DNA of 59,847 bases from the NCBI GenBank assembly GCA_003235365.1, contig QJWJ01000344.1:1-59847 (forward strand), written 5' to 3'. Below, one piece after another: positions 17,973 to 26,600 of the stretch; position 1 is the stretch's first letter, and each line of letters opens with the position of its first letter. This stretch comes from Deltaproteobacteria bacterium. Its GTDB lineage: Bacteria > Myxococcota_A > Polyangia > Polyangiales > Polyangiaceae. A model generated the notes under the pieces. That model made no database searches. It had not been told where the DNA came from and worked only from the letters and a program-made list of their open reading frames with translations. A program made the translations under genes and the position numbers.

Positions 17973-19048
17973 GCCGCGCTCATTTCGGTGAACAGCTCGT
18001 GCAAGTGTGCGGCATGCGCGGCCCAGGTGTACTTGCTCAGAACGAGCTGACGGCCCCGTTCGGCCATCGCTCGCGCTGCGTCCTGGTCGTTCAAGGTTTC
18101 CTCGATGGCTGCAACGAGCTCTGCCCGATCGCCTGGCGAGATCAGGCGCGCGTGCGTTCGATCCGTGAGCAGCGCGCGAATGTTCTCGCTGTTGATGGTG
18201 ATGGTGGGCTTGCCCATCGCCAAGTATTCGAAGACCTTCAAGGGATCGAGCACGAAGCTACCGTTCGAGCCACTGTGCTGACTGGGATGAAAAGGTGCCA
18301 GACACACGTCCATGGCAGCGACCCAACCTGGCACTTGTTCGTAGTCGATCGAGCCGCTGAACACGAACCGATCCAAAACGCCGGCATCGCTCGCCAACTG
18401 CTCGATTCTGGGACGTTCCGGGCCGTCGCCGACCATCACCCAGCGCAGCGGGCGCTCGGCGAAGTGTTTCGCAGCGTCGACAAGGTCCTCGAGGCCGTGC
18501 CAGCGCTTGAAGGAACCGACGTACCCGAGCGTCGTACCCTCGAAACGCGGCAGCGCCGTACTTTGCAGCGCAGGCACGCCGGGATTGAAGCGTTCGGCGT
18601 TCGCACCCCAGCTGACCTTGACGAACTTGTCGCGGAATTCGCTGGGCACGGTGCTGGGGGTGGTCGAGATGATCTTCTTGGCGCGTATCAGCGAACGGCG
18701 GCTGAAGTGTTCGTCCAACACCATGCACAACATCGGCACGTCGAGTGCTTTGCTGAGCAAGGCGCCCAACCCGAACGACGAGCTGCGTTCGTAGATGACG
18801 TCGGGTTGGAAGCGTCGGGCAGCGGTGAGGGCCTGGGGCAAGTAGGCGTAGCTGAGCACCTTGCCGAAAGCGCCGTTGGCGCGGATCGGCAAGCTGACTC
18901 CAACGACGCCAGGGGCGTTCGACCCGCGCTTGGCCAGAACCAGGACCTCGCCGTAGCGCTCGAGATTGCGCACGAGTTCACTGACGTGGGTCGTTCCGCC
19001 GTGGCGACCGGGCAGCTGTATCTGAGTGGCGACGATCAGGATCCGCAA
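17969..19048 (-). CDS. GT4-type glycosyltransferase
   Basis: A 359-residue GT-B glycosyltransferase. GRHGGTTHVSELV marks the N-terminal acceptor loop, VSWGANAERFNP the domain linker, GYVGSFKRWHG and VGDGPERP the donor fold, and DPLKVFEYLAMGKPTI the GT4 region around the second conserved Glu. The start is a TTG at 19048 with a GAGG about ten bases upstream; no better ATG keeps the N-terminal strand. It overlaps the next glycosyltransferase by four bases and is separated from inositol-phosphate synthase by 104 bp. Likely adds a sugar to a lipid-linked or inositol-linked acceptor. The inositol acceptor is an inference from context. Confidence 0.88.
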   Translation of the reverse strand: MRILIVATQIQLPGRHGGTTHVSELVRNLERYGEVLVLAKRGSNAPGVVGVSLPIRANGAFGKVLSYAYLPQALTAARRFQPDVIYERSSSFGLGALLSKALDVPMLCMVLDEHFSRRSLIRAKKIISTTPSTVPSEFRDKFVKVSWGANAERFNPGVPALQSTALPRFEGTTLGYVGSFKRWHGLEDLVDAAKHFAERPLRWVMVGDGPERPRIEQLASDAGVLDRFVFSGSIDYEQVPGWVAAMDVCLAPFHPSQHSGSNGSFVLDPLKVFEYLAMGKPTITINSENIRALLTDRTHARLISPGDRAELVAAIEETLNDQDAARAMAERGRQLVLSKYTWAAHAAHLHELFTEMSAA

Positions 19049-19152
19049 TGCCGACTAGCCTCGTTCATCAGCGACGTACTGTAGCCGGCACTGGGGTTTA
19101 CGTGCGGCATGCGGGGCGAGTGCCAGCGGACGAGCCCCGCACGCGACGCTCG

Positions 19153-20439
19153 TCAATCTTCTGCGAGGTGGTCGATGGGGGATTCCCCACCGATCACGCG
19201 TAACGTGTTCTTCAGACGGAAGTGCTGAATGAACAGATCGTGTTCGGGCACGTGCCCTTCGGCAACTTGTGGGCTCTTGAAGTAGAACGAGAGCCACTCT
19301 TGAATACCGGAACGACCGGAGCGAGCAGCCAAGTCGAGGAACAACGCCAGGTCCAGCACGATCGGCGCGGCGAGGATTGAGTCGCGGCACAGAAAATCGA
19401 CCTTGATCTGCATCGGGTATCCGAGCCAGCCGCGAATGTCGATGTTGTCCCAGCCCTCTTTCTCGTCGCCGCGAGGAGGGTAGTAGTTGATGCGGACCTT
19501 GTGATACAGGTCCTTGTACAGCTCGGGGTAGAGCTCCGGTTGGAGGATCGCGTCGAGCACGCTCGACTTGGTAACCTCCTTGGCGCGGAAGCTACCGGGG
19601 TCGTCCAGCACTTCGCCGTCGCGGTTGCCCAGGATGTTGGTCGAGAACCAGCCTTGCACGCCGAGCATTCGCGCCTTGAAACCGGGCGCGAGGATCGTCT
19701 TCATCAAGGTTTGCCCGGTCTTGAAGTCCTTGCCGGCGATTGGCACACCGTTTTGTTCGGCCAGCGCGACGAGCGCGCGGTTGTCGGCGGAGAGATTCGG
19801 CGCGCCGTTCGCGTACGGAACCTTCTCGCAGATCGCGGCGTAGGCGTACAGTTGTGACGGGGCGATCGCGGGATCGTTTTCGTCCAAACCCTTTTCGAAG
19901 GCTTCGATCGACTGGTGGCAGGCGGATGGTTGGGTGTAAACCTCCGTCGAGCCGCACCAAATCATGACGGCGCGGTTCGTGCCGTGCTTGGCCTTGGCGT
20001 CACGGATGTCTTGGCGCAGGGCTTCCGCGAGTTCGCGCTTCGACTTCGTCGGCTTGACGTTGGTGCCATGCAGACGCTTGACGAACTCCTGATCAAACGC
20101 CGCTGGCATCGGCTGGATCTCGGAGAGGAAATCTTGTAGCGGGGCGACGTGCTCGTTCGAGAGGACCGAGGCACGACGTGCCGCGTCAAAGGCGGAGTCT
20201 GGGTAGACGTCCCAGCCGGCGAACCTGAGGTGTTCGAGGGGCGCCAGATCGACGAAGTCCTTGATCAGCGGGTTGCGACCTTCGGATCGTTTCCCGATCC
20301 GGATCGTCTGAAGCTGAGTGACCGAGCCGAGGGGTCGAGCCATTCCGCGCCGGACGGCTTCGACGCCGGCCACGAAGGTGGTGGCGACTGCGCCCATGCC
20401 TGGCAACAAGACCAGGAGATTGTCGTTTGCTTTTGTCAT
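19153..20439 (-). CDS. ino1: Myo-inositol-1-phosphate synthase
   Basis: A 428-residue NAD-dependent enzyme that turns glucose 6-phosphate into L-myo-inositol 1-phosphate. The N-terminal nucleotide-binding loop LPGMGAVATT, the WCGSTEV segment near 161, SADNRALV, the active-site stretch GKDFKTGQTLMKT near 237, and GWFSTNILGNRDGEVL match the family. Its length resembles bacterial synthases of Bacteroides type more than the roughly 360-residue actinobacterial form. It is the first gene of the minus-strand operon, so inositol phosphate made here can feed the cytidylyltransferase four genes on. An Ala/Pro-rich intergenic region upstream holds the divergent promoter with the DUF3108 lipoprotein. Confidence 0.95.
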   Translation of the reverse strand: MTKANDNLLVLLPGMGAVATTFVAGVEAVRRGMARPLGSVTQLQTIRIGKRSEGRNPLIKDFVDLAPLEHLRFAGWDVYPDSAFDAARRASVLSNEHVAPLQDFLSEIQPMPAAFDQEFVKRLHGTNVKPTKSKRELAEALRQDIRDAKAKHGTNRAVMIWCGSTEVYTQPSACHQSIEAFEKGLDENDPAIAPSQLYAYAAICEKVPYANGAPNLSADNRALVALAEQNGVPIAGKDFKTGQTLMKTILAPGFKARMLGVQGWFSTNILGNRDGEVLDDPGSFRAKEVTKSSVLDAILQPELYPELYKDLYHKVRINYYPPRGDEKEGWDNIDIRGWLGYPMQIKVDFLCRDSILAAPIVLDLALFLDLAARSGRSGIQEWLSFYFKSPQVAEGHVPEHDLFIQHFRLKNTLRVIGGESPIDHLAED

Positions 20440-20721
20440 GGTGATCCAACCGCGTCTCCTGCGGCGGAGCCCTGCTTCCTACATCTGCCCCCCCGGCGCA
20501 ACCGATTTGTTACCCCGTGGGGTTTCCAATGAATACCGTTACTTGCGTGGGGTTGCACCGACCCGATCCGGCGATTACATCAGGGGTCCTGGCCTGGAAG
20601 AGAGAAAAGCCGGATGTTTCGACTCAGGACGCCGACATGCGGTTCGGCTCGCCGCGCCCGCTCGTTGCCGGCTGGCGGAACCCAATCGTTGGAGGGTTTG
20701 CGAGATGGAGACGGTGACGTG

Positions 20722-21927
20722 ATGAGCTTGGCAGCCAGATGTCGTTGGTTGGCGGTGTGCGCGGTGTGCCTCGGCTGTTCGAGCGCCGTCAGCGGTCCGC
20801 CACCGAAACCGCCGACGAAGGAGCTCGGCCTCGTCGTGCCTCCTGACGACCGCAGGGTGTTGCAGGCAGGCGAGCGCTTTGGGGCGCGTGCTGAAGTGCT
20901 CGGCATGAACGTCGGACGTTTGGATGTACAGGTCCACGCACCGTGCGACGAAGCGGCCGACTCGCGCTGGAACGTCGAGGCTAAGATGGCCACCGCCGGT
21001 GTGCTGGCGCTGTTCAACAAGACGCGCGGGACCGCCAGCAGCACGTTCGAGGCCGAAGGCATTCGATTGGTCCATTCACACACCCACGTCGAGGATGGCG
21101 ACGACTGGCGCGACTACGAGATCTGGTCGAAACCCGGGCGTTTCAAGTACCGGTTCGAACGCGCCTCGGGAGCGCTCAAAGCCGGCAAGAAGCGTTATCC
21201 CAAAGAAGAAACGCTCTACGATACGCAGACTGCGGTTTTTGCGCTCAAGGGATGGCGCCCAGAGCCGAAAGAGCGGGGATACTTCTACGTCGTGTTGGGG
21301 CGCAAACTGTGGCGCGCCGACGTGCAGTACCTGGGTGTCGAGCCCCTCGAAACCGAGCGAGGCGTCTTGTCGACCGTGCGTTTTCAAGGCACGGCCCACC
21401 GCGTGGATCTAGATGAAGGTGAGGAGTACACACCGCGCGCGTTCTCCGTGTGGATGACCAACGACGATGACCGTATTCCCGTTCGCGTTGCGGGGGACGG
21501 CTCGATCGGGTCGGTGACGTTTTTTCTCGAAAAGCACTCGTTCGATGCGCCGTGTCGAGCTTCCAAAGCGAGCAAGGCGTCTCCGAAGACGACCGCAAAG
21601 GTACGGAAAAAGGTCGCACCGGGAGGCGCGGCCCCGACTGAGACCGAAGAAGGGTCTCCGGCGAGCGAGGCTGCGGGGGTCAGCGTCGAACCCGCCGTTT
21701 CCGTTTCCCCCCAATCGGCGGCGGGCGGGCCGACACGACCAGCTGAAAGTGTGCCGCCGGACCGTTCGCCATCGGACGTCAGAGACGATTCTGCGGCGGC
21801 AGATCCGTCGGACGGCGAGTCGCTCCCCGAGCCTGCAGTGGACGATCCGTCCGAGCGCGGAGCGACACCGGATGGGGGCGACGGATCGAGTGTCGATCCA
21901 CCTGCGCCTTCCGCGCCAACGAAATGA
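20722..21927 (+). CDS. DUF3108-type lipoprotein with disordered tail
   Basis: A 401-residue lipoprotein. Starting at 20722 gives a signal peptide ending at lipobox CLGC (Cys19); a 36-codon upstream extension has no signal character. The central beta-rich part (about 40-275) resembles DUF3108 proteins, periplasmic beta-barrel-like proteins of unknown role: GERFGARAEVLGMNVGRLDVQV, FEAEGIRLVHSHTHVEDG and a closing RIPVRVAGDGSIGSV. The last 120 residues are Ala/Pro/Ser/Asp-rich and probably unstructured. It is transcribed away from the inositol operon. Function unknown; an envelope-stress or lipid-transport role has been suggested only by analogy. Confidence 0.75.
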   Translation: MSLAARCRWLAVCAVCLGCSSAVSGPPPKPPTKELGLVVPPDDRRVLQAGERFGARAEVLGMNVGRLDVQVHAPCDEAADSRWNVEAKMATAGVLALFNKTRGTASSTFEAEGIRLVHSHTHVEDGDDWRDYEIWSKPGRFKYRFERASGALKAGKKRYPKEETLYDTQTAVFALKGWRPEPKERGYFYVVLGRKLWRADVQYLGVEPLETERGVLSTVRFQGTAHRVDLDEGEEYTPRAFSVWMTNDDDRIPVRVAGDGSIGSVTFFLEKHSFDAPCRASKASKASPKTTAKVRKKVAPGGAAPTETEEGSPASEAAGVSVEPAVSVSPQSAAGGPTRPAESVPPDRSPSDVRDDSAAADPSDGESLPEPAVDDPSERGATPDGGDGSSVDPPAPSAPTK

Positions 21928-22094
21928 ATGGTTTCCCGTTGTAACGGCACGCCGAGCGTCGGGAGATGCCGTGGGAGTCGATCGCGCAAATTCCAACAGA
22001 TGTCGGCTCATAGTCGGCGAGGTCGCATTCAATCGGTGCGGGTCGCGTCGACACCCGTAGCTCTCGGCGACAAAACAAGGCACGCTGTTGGGCG

Positions 22095-23636
22095 ATGTCC
22101 GACGCGGTAGCACTCGTGAAACCGACAGAAGCGCTCGAAGCGCGTCGCACTCGTCTGGAGCGCGACCTGTACCTTGGCTTGCTCAATCTCGACGACGTTA
22201 CCGAGCCCGAGCAATTCATCGAACGCGCGTTGCGATTGGTCGTGGAGATCGTCGGATCCGACCGCGGTTACCTGGAACTGAACGATCCATCGTCCAAGAG
22301 TGACCGCCAATGGTGGACGGCCGCGGGGTGGTCCGACGAAGAAGTCGAGCAGGTTCGTGAGAACATCTCCCGTGGAATCATCGCGCACGCCATCGCTCGC
22401 GGCGAAGTGCTATGTGTTCCTTCGGCGCTGCTCGATCCTCGTTTTCGCGATCGGCAGAGTGTCAAACGCTGGAAAATCGAGGCGGTGCTGTGCGTGCCGA
22501 TTGGGCAAGAGTCACCGATCGGCGTTCTGTATCTCGAAGGGCGGGGGCCAGAGGGGCCGTTTTCCGACGCCGAGATCCAACTGGCGACGACATTTGCTCG
22601 CTACCTGGTGGGTCTTGCTCACCGCGTGCTGCAACGTCAATCGACGTTGGATCCTCTGGCTGAGTTGCGCCAGCGGATGAACTTGGTCGGTGTTGTCGGC
22701 TATTCGCGAAGCCTGGCGAAGGTCCTCGCCGAAGCGGAGCTCGCCTCACGGCTCGATGCGAGCGTGTTGATTACGGGGGACACCGGCACTGGCAAGACGC
22801 AGCTGGCGCGGGTCATTCACGACAACAGCGGGCGCGCCAAGTTTCCGTTCGTATCGCTCAACTGCGCTGCGATCCCCGAGGAACTCGTAGAAAACGAGTT
22901 GTTCGGTGCCGCACAAGGTGCGCATTCCACGGCGCTCCGAGCGCTCGAAGGTAAGGTGACCGCCGCCAAGGGCGGCACGCTCTTCTTGGACGAGATCTCG
23001 GAGCTGACCGTCAAAGCCCAGGCGAAGTTGCTGCAATTGCTGCAGACCAAGGAGTACTACCCCCTCGGGGCCGCCCGTCCGTTGCAGGCTGACGTCCGGG
23101 TGATTGCTGCAACCAACGCCGACTTGCAGGCGCTGATCGCGCAGCGCAACTTCAGGGAAGACCTGTTCTACCGCCTGCAGGTGATCACCATCAAGATGCC
23201 GGCTTTGCGCCATCGCTCCGAGGATTTGGAGGCCTTGGCGGAGCACTTTTGCGAGAGCATTTGTGGTCAGCACAACTTGGGGCGAATGACCCTTTCACCC
23301 GGTGCGATCACCGCCCTGAAGGCGCGCGAGTGGCCGGGGAACATTCGGGAACTCGAACACACGATTGAATCGGGTGTCTTGCGCGCGTCGATGTACGACG
23401 TGGAACGGGTCGAAGCGCGCATGCTGTTTCCCGATCTGGACGCCGACCAGGAGCCGGATAGCTCGCGGAGTTTCCAGGAAGAGACGCGCCGTTTTCAGAA
23501 GGGCCTTTTGTGCCGTGTTCTGCGCGAGACCGACTGGAACATCACCGAGACGGCGCGGCGCCTCGATTTGGCTCGAGCTCACATCTACAACCTGATCCGT
23601 TCGTTTGGACTTTCGCGTCAGCAAGACGGTCGATGA
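22095..23636 (+). CDS. GAF-AAA+-Fis regulator of the EBP family, atypical GAFTGA loop
   Basis: A 513-residue regulator with an N-terminal GAF sensor (about 25-180), an AAA+ domain (about 195-430) and a C-terminal Fis-type helix-turn-helix (TETARRLDLARAHIYNLI). Walker A is GDTGTGKT at 228-235, Walker B GGTLFLDE at 293-300, and the arginine finger lies in FREDLFYRL, so ATP hydrolysis should work. The loop that touches sigma-54, normally GAFTGA, reads GAHSTA at 275-280. Loss of the Phe and Thr usually prevents open-complex formation, so this protein may regulate sigma-70 genes, repress, or act without sigma-54. The GAF domain suggests control by a small molecule. No likely target operon can be named. 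Confidence 0.9.
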   Translation: MSDAVALVKPTEALEARRTRLERDLYLGLLNLDDVTEPEQFIERALRLVVEIVGSDRGYLELNDPSSKSDRQWWTAAGWSDEEVEQVRENISRGIIAHAIARGEVLCVPSALLDPRFRDRQSVKRWKIEAVLCVPIGQESPIGVLYLEGRGPEGPFSDAEIQLATTFARYLVGLAHRVLQRQSTLDPLAELRQRMNLVGVVGYSRSLAKVLAEAELASRLDASVLITGDTGTGKTQLARVIHDNSGRAKFPFVSLNCAAIPEELVENELFGAAQGAHSTALRALEGKVTAAKGGTLFLDEISELTVKAQAKLLQLLQTKEYYPLGAARPLQADVRVIAATNADLQALIAQRNFREDLFYRLQVITIKMPALRHRSEDLEALAEHFCESICGQHNLGRMTLSPGAITALKAREWPGNIRELEHTIESGVLRASMYDVERVEARMLFPDLDADQEPDSSRSFQEETRRFQKGLLCRVLRETDWNITETARRLDLARAHIYNLIRSFGLSRQQDGR

Positions 23637-23644
23637 CCTAAATT

Positions 23645-23775
23645 GGGCGAGCACGATTGTCGGCAGTTTTTCCGGCCGCCGTTTGGTGAGGGCCCGAAAC
23701 CCCGCCTCCGGTGCAGTCGCTTTCTCGACTCCATGCTCTGTTGCATCGAATGAGCGTTTGCGAATGCTCATTTGG
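23645..23775 (+). repeat. Dispersed intergenic repeat, copy 1
   Basis: About 130 bp starting 9 bases after the stop of the enhancer-binding protein gene. It aligns with the reverse complement of 48684-48822 with few gaps: shared blocks include GGCGAGCACGATTGTC, TTTGGTGA-GGCCCGAAA and CTGTTGCATCGAATGAGCGTT. It ends in a hairpin (AATGAGC...GCTCATT). Third positions show no coding bias that I can see. Function unknown; a 3-prime-end or REP-like element fits its place. Confidence 0.75.
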
Positions 23776-23914
23776 CAGTCCGCTTTGCGAGGTGGATTCG
23801 GGACCGCGATCTCGTCGCACGCATACCGTGGCAGTGGCACGCGGTCGACCGTCGCCGATTGAGCTCCGCCCAGCGTGGCAGACCGGTTCCGACCGGCATA
23901 TGCTGCGCGGTGCC

Positions 23915-24493
23915 ATGAGCGAAGAGCACGAACGTTGGATGAGGCAGGCGATTGCCGAGGGCGAGTTAGCCCGGGGCGGTACAGGCGACAATCCATGGGT
24001 GGGTTGTGTCATCGTCGATGCGCAGGGGGAGCTGCTCGGAAAGGGGCACACTCAGGGGCCAGGTGAAGACCATGCGGAGATTGCCGCCGCCGCTCACGCC
24101 AAGGCGCGTGGCAAGAGCGTGGTCGGTGCGACGTTGTACTCGACGCTGGAACCGTGCTCGTTTCATGGCCGCACTCCCGCCTGCGCTCGTTCGATTGCAG
24201 AACGTGGCTTGGCGCGAGTCGTGATTGGCATGCACGACCCGCATCCACGCGTCAGTGGCGAAGGTTGTCGCATTCTCCGAGATGCGGGAGTCGAGGTGGT
24301 CGAGGGGATCTGCGAGGCGCTGGTGCGCCGTCAGCTCGGGTCCTGGGTTCTCGAGCACCACCCTCACGACGTGGTTCGGCGCGCCGCTCGATCACCGGAG
24401 CCTGAAACCGTGGAGAAGCTGGCGGACATGTACGGCGTCGACGTCAAGACCATGCGCACCGCGCTGCTTCGGGCTGCTGCGAAAGGGGCGTGA
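23915..24493 (+). CDS. RibD-type pyrimidine deaminase, deaminase domain only
   Basis: A 192-residue zinc deaminase like the N-terminal half of RibD, which deaminates the second intermediate of riboflavin synthesis. The zinc sites are HAE in GEDHAEIAA and the two Cys of PCSFHGRTPAC; GDNPWVGCVIVD and GMHDPHPRVSGEG are typical RibD strands. The reductase half is absent and no other riboflavin gene is near, so it needs a separate reductase or has another pyrimidine substrate. About 40 residues after the deaminase domain form a charged helical tail. The ATG at 23915 was chosen because the domain begins there; an ATG at 23900 is possible. Confidence 0.85.
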   Translation: MSEEHERWMRQAIAEGELARGGTGDNPWVGCVIVDAQGELLGKGHTQGPGEDHAEIAAAAHAKARGKSVVGATLYSTLEPCSFHGRTPACARSIAERGLARVVIGMHDPHPRVSGEGCRILRDAGVEVVEGICEALVRRQLGSWVLEHHPHDVVRRAARSPEPETVEKLADMYGVDVKTMRTALLRAAAKGA

Positions 24494-24655
24494 GAGAAGG
24501 CTGGGTCAGATGGTCGGCCCCGCTGACCGGCTTTTGCTCATTGCTGTAGACCGGGCTCTGCGGTGGGCTTTCGAACGGGGGGCAGATCTTTTGTGGACGT
24601 TTTCCCGGGGTTCGTCAGTTGCCGAGGCAGGTCGTCCTCCCTTACGTTCGGCTCG

Positions 24656-25237
24656 ATGACGATTGGAAAACAGACACGAATGGCGCTGGCGTTTGTCGCC
24701 GCGTTCCTGGCAGTTCAACCGGCGTTTGCGGACATCAGTCTGGGAGCCTTCGGTGGCCATGGGCTGCCCCCTGCTGAAGACGGCGATGACCCGTTTCGAT
24801 GGGGATTCGGTGGTCGCTTAGGGTTTACACTCCCCATCATACCGATCTACATCGGGGCTGCTGCGACGGCGCACCTCGGTTCGGAAGACGGTGGGGCAGG
24901 CACCACGAGCTCCTTGCGGCTGTACGGGCTCGAAGGTGGGCTCGACTTGGATTTCGACGGTGTCGGATTGCGCGCCTACGCTTTGGGTGGCGCTGCCGAT
25001 CTCGAAACCACGCAAGACAAGGATGGAGGCTTGCTCGGGGCCTACGTCGGCCTTGGGGTGATGCCGTCGCTGCGCTTCATCGACCTACCGGCAGCGGACT
25101 TCTACCTGGGGATCGATGCGCGCTACGTGCAAATGGTCACCGCGACGCGCGCCGACGACGGGACGGACGATGTCATCGAAGAGCAGTACTATCGAAGCTT
25201 CCCCGTCTATTTGACGCTGATGGGGCGCTTTCTGTGA
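24656..25237 (+). CDS. Outer-membrane beta-barrel-like protein
   Basis: A 193-residue protein with a signal peptide of about 25 residues (cleavage after AFA). The mature part alternates Gly-rich strands such as WGFGGRLGFTL, SLRLYGLEGGLDLDF, LRAYALGGAADL and ADFYLGIDARYV, and ends with LMGRFL, a terminal aromatic as in outer-membrane barrels. An eight-stranded barrel would fit the length. No family could be recognised. The start at 24656 gives the signal peptide; the frame extends further upstream. Confidence 0.72.
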   Translation: MTIGKQTRMALAFVAAFLAVQPAFADISLGAFGGHGLPPAEDGDDPFRWGFGGRLGFTLPIIPIYIGAAATAHLGSEDGGAGTTSSLRLYGLEGGLDLDFDGVGLRAYALGGAADLETTQDKDGGLLGAYVGLGVMPSLRFIDLPAADFYLGIDARYVQMVTATRADDGTDDVIEEQYYRSFPVYLTLMGRFL

Positions 25238-25781
25238 ATGTGGGGTGTCGCCGTCGGAAATGGTCGCCGCCGTGTGGGGCTCCTCGTCGTCTGGCGAGGG
25301 TCTGGTGATCGTTGGCATCTGACCGCAGCCCGACCCTTCACTCGAACGGGCGCACAACGGGAACAGCAGTGCCCAACGTCGCATGCCAGTCCGTTCACCC
25401 ACCCTTCGCATTGGAGCGAAATAGTCGAGAGGCTGTGGGGATACGGCTCGTCCGCATGTTCCACGGAGACAGCTCGGGCGACCCGGTCGTTGGAGCAATG
25501 CTTGTGATTACAGCCGGTTAAGTGTGCAGCTGAGCGGTCGAGGTAACGAGTTCGAGGCAGCCTTGCCGACGGACCACCGAGCCCTCATGCGCCAGCGGCA
25601 GACCTGCGTGGTGTTGGACTCTGCTCGTATCGGGCCGCCGAGTGGATGGACCGCGTCGGCGCCGCGATTCGATGCGTTCCTGACCCCTGTCGTATTTCTT
25701 CGAGGTACGTCTTTTCCTTTGATACTAGTGCTTCGGCAGACTGAAATCGATCGGTTGGATCCTGAAGGCGAAAGCCACCCA
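25238..25781. other. Intergenic region
   Basis: No recognisable gene. The HAD frame continues upstream to 25524, but its added residues have no domain character. Short ORFs on both strands lack ribosome binding sites. No RNA or repeat was seen. Confidence 0.4.
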
Positions 25782-26594
25782 ATGCGTGAAAGTCCTGGCG
25801 CCGAAGCACGGCGAGCTTCCGGCGGAGGTCAATCCGAAGCCAACCAAGCGCCGCCACTTGGCGATCGGGGAGAATCTTCGAGGCGGTCCGAGCGACACTC
25901 GCCATTCGATCTGGTGTTCGACTTGGACGACACTTTGATTTCGAGTTTCGAAGCGTACGCCAACTGTCATCGTCGGGTTGCGGCCGTTTTGGGCTGGCCG
26001 GAGCTCGCCGATGCGCAGCTGGTAACTTATGGCCGGGATTTCCCGTCGACGCTGCAACGGCACTATCCGGGGCGCGACGTGGAGGTGTTCATGGATACCT
26101 GGCGGCGAGAAATGGTGGCCTTCCCTTGCGGGGCTATCGAAGGCGCCGCCGCGACCTTGCACACTCTGCGTGCCCTCGGACATCGCTTGTGGATCGTAAC
26201 CAGTCGAACTCGCGAGAACCTGTCCCTTCGAATGCGGCAGGGCGGGTTGGACGAGACCTGGTTCGAAGGCGTGTTTGCTCAGGACGACCAACCCGCGCCC
26301 AAGCCAGATCCCCGTTGTTTCGAACCGGTGTGGAAGCGGCGTCAGCAATTGAACGGCGAGTCCCACCCCGCGATCTACGTCGGGGATAGGCAGGGTGACG
26401 GTGAAGCGGCCAAAGCGGCGGGGATTCACTTCGTAGCCGTCTTGACCGGTCCCGAGGCGACGGAAGGATTTCCCGGTGAAGGGCACCACGAGCACGATGT
26501 GCTCGACGACGTGACCCAGCTGATTCGGTGGCTCGACGTACGCGGCCTTCACGTTCTCGACGCCCATCGGCGCGCAATTGCATCCAACGAATAG
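25782..26594 (+). CDS. HAD-superfamily phosphatase
   Basis: A haloacid-dehalogenase-type hydrolase, probably a phosphatase. Motif I is DLDDTL (nucleophile Asp and second Asp), motif II lies in LWIVTSRT, the conserved Lys in KPDPRCFEPV, and motif III in YVGDRQGDGEAAKAAG. The helical cap between motifs I and II resembles phosphoglycolate-phosphatase-type enzymes. The first 40 residues from the chosen ATG are polar and low in complexity, so the true start could be further in, close to motif I. It lies 6 bp before truD and may be cotranscribed with it. Substrate unknown. Confidence 0.8.
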   Translation: MRESPGAEARRASGGGQSEANQAPPLGDRGESSRRSERHSPFDLVFDLDDTLISSFEAYANCHRRVAAVLGWPELADAQLVTYGRDFPSTLQRHYPGRDVEVFMDTWRREMVAFPCGAIEGAAATLHTLRALGHRLWIVTSRTRENLSLRMRQGGLDETWFEGVFAQDDQPAPKPDPRCFEPVWKRRQQLNGESHPAIYVGDRQGDGEAAKAAGIHFVAVLTGPEATEGFPGEGHHEHDVLDDVTQLIRWLDVRGLHVLDAHRRAIASNE

Positions 26595-26600
26595 TCCACC

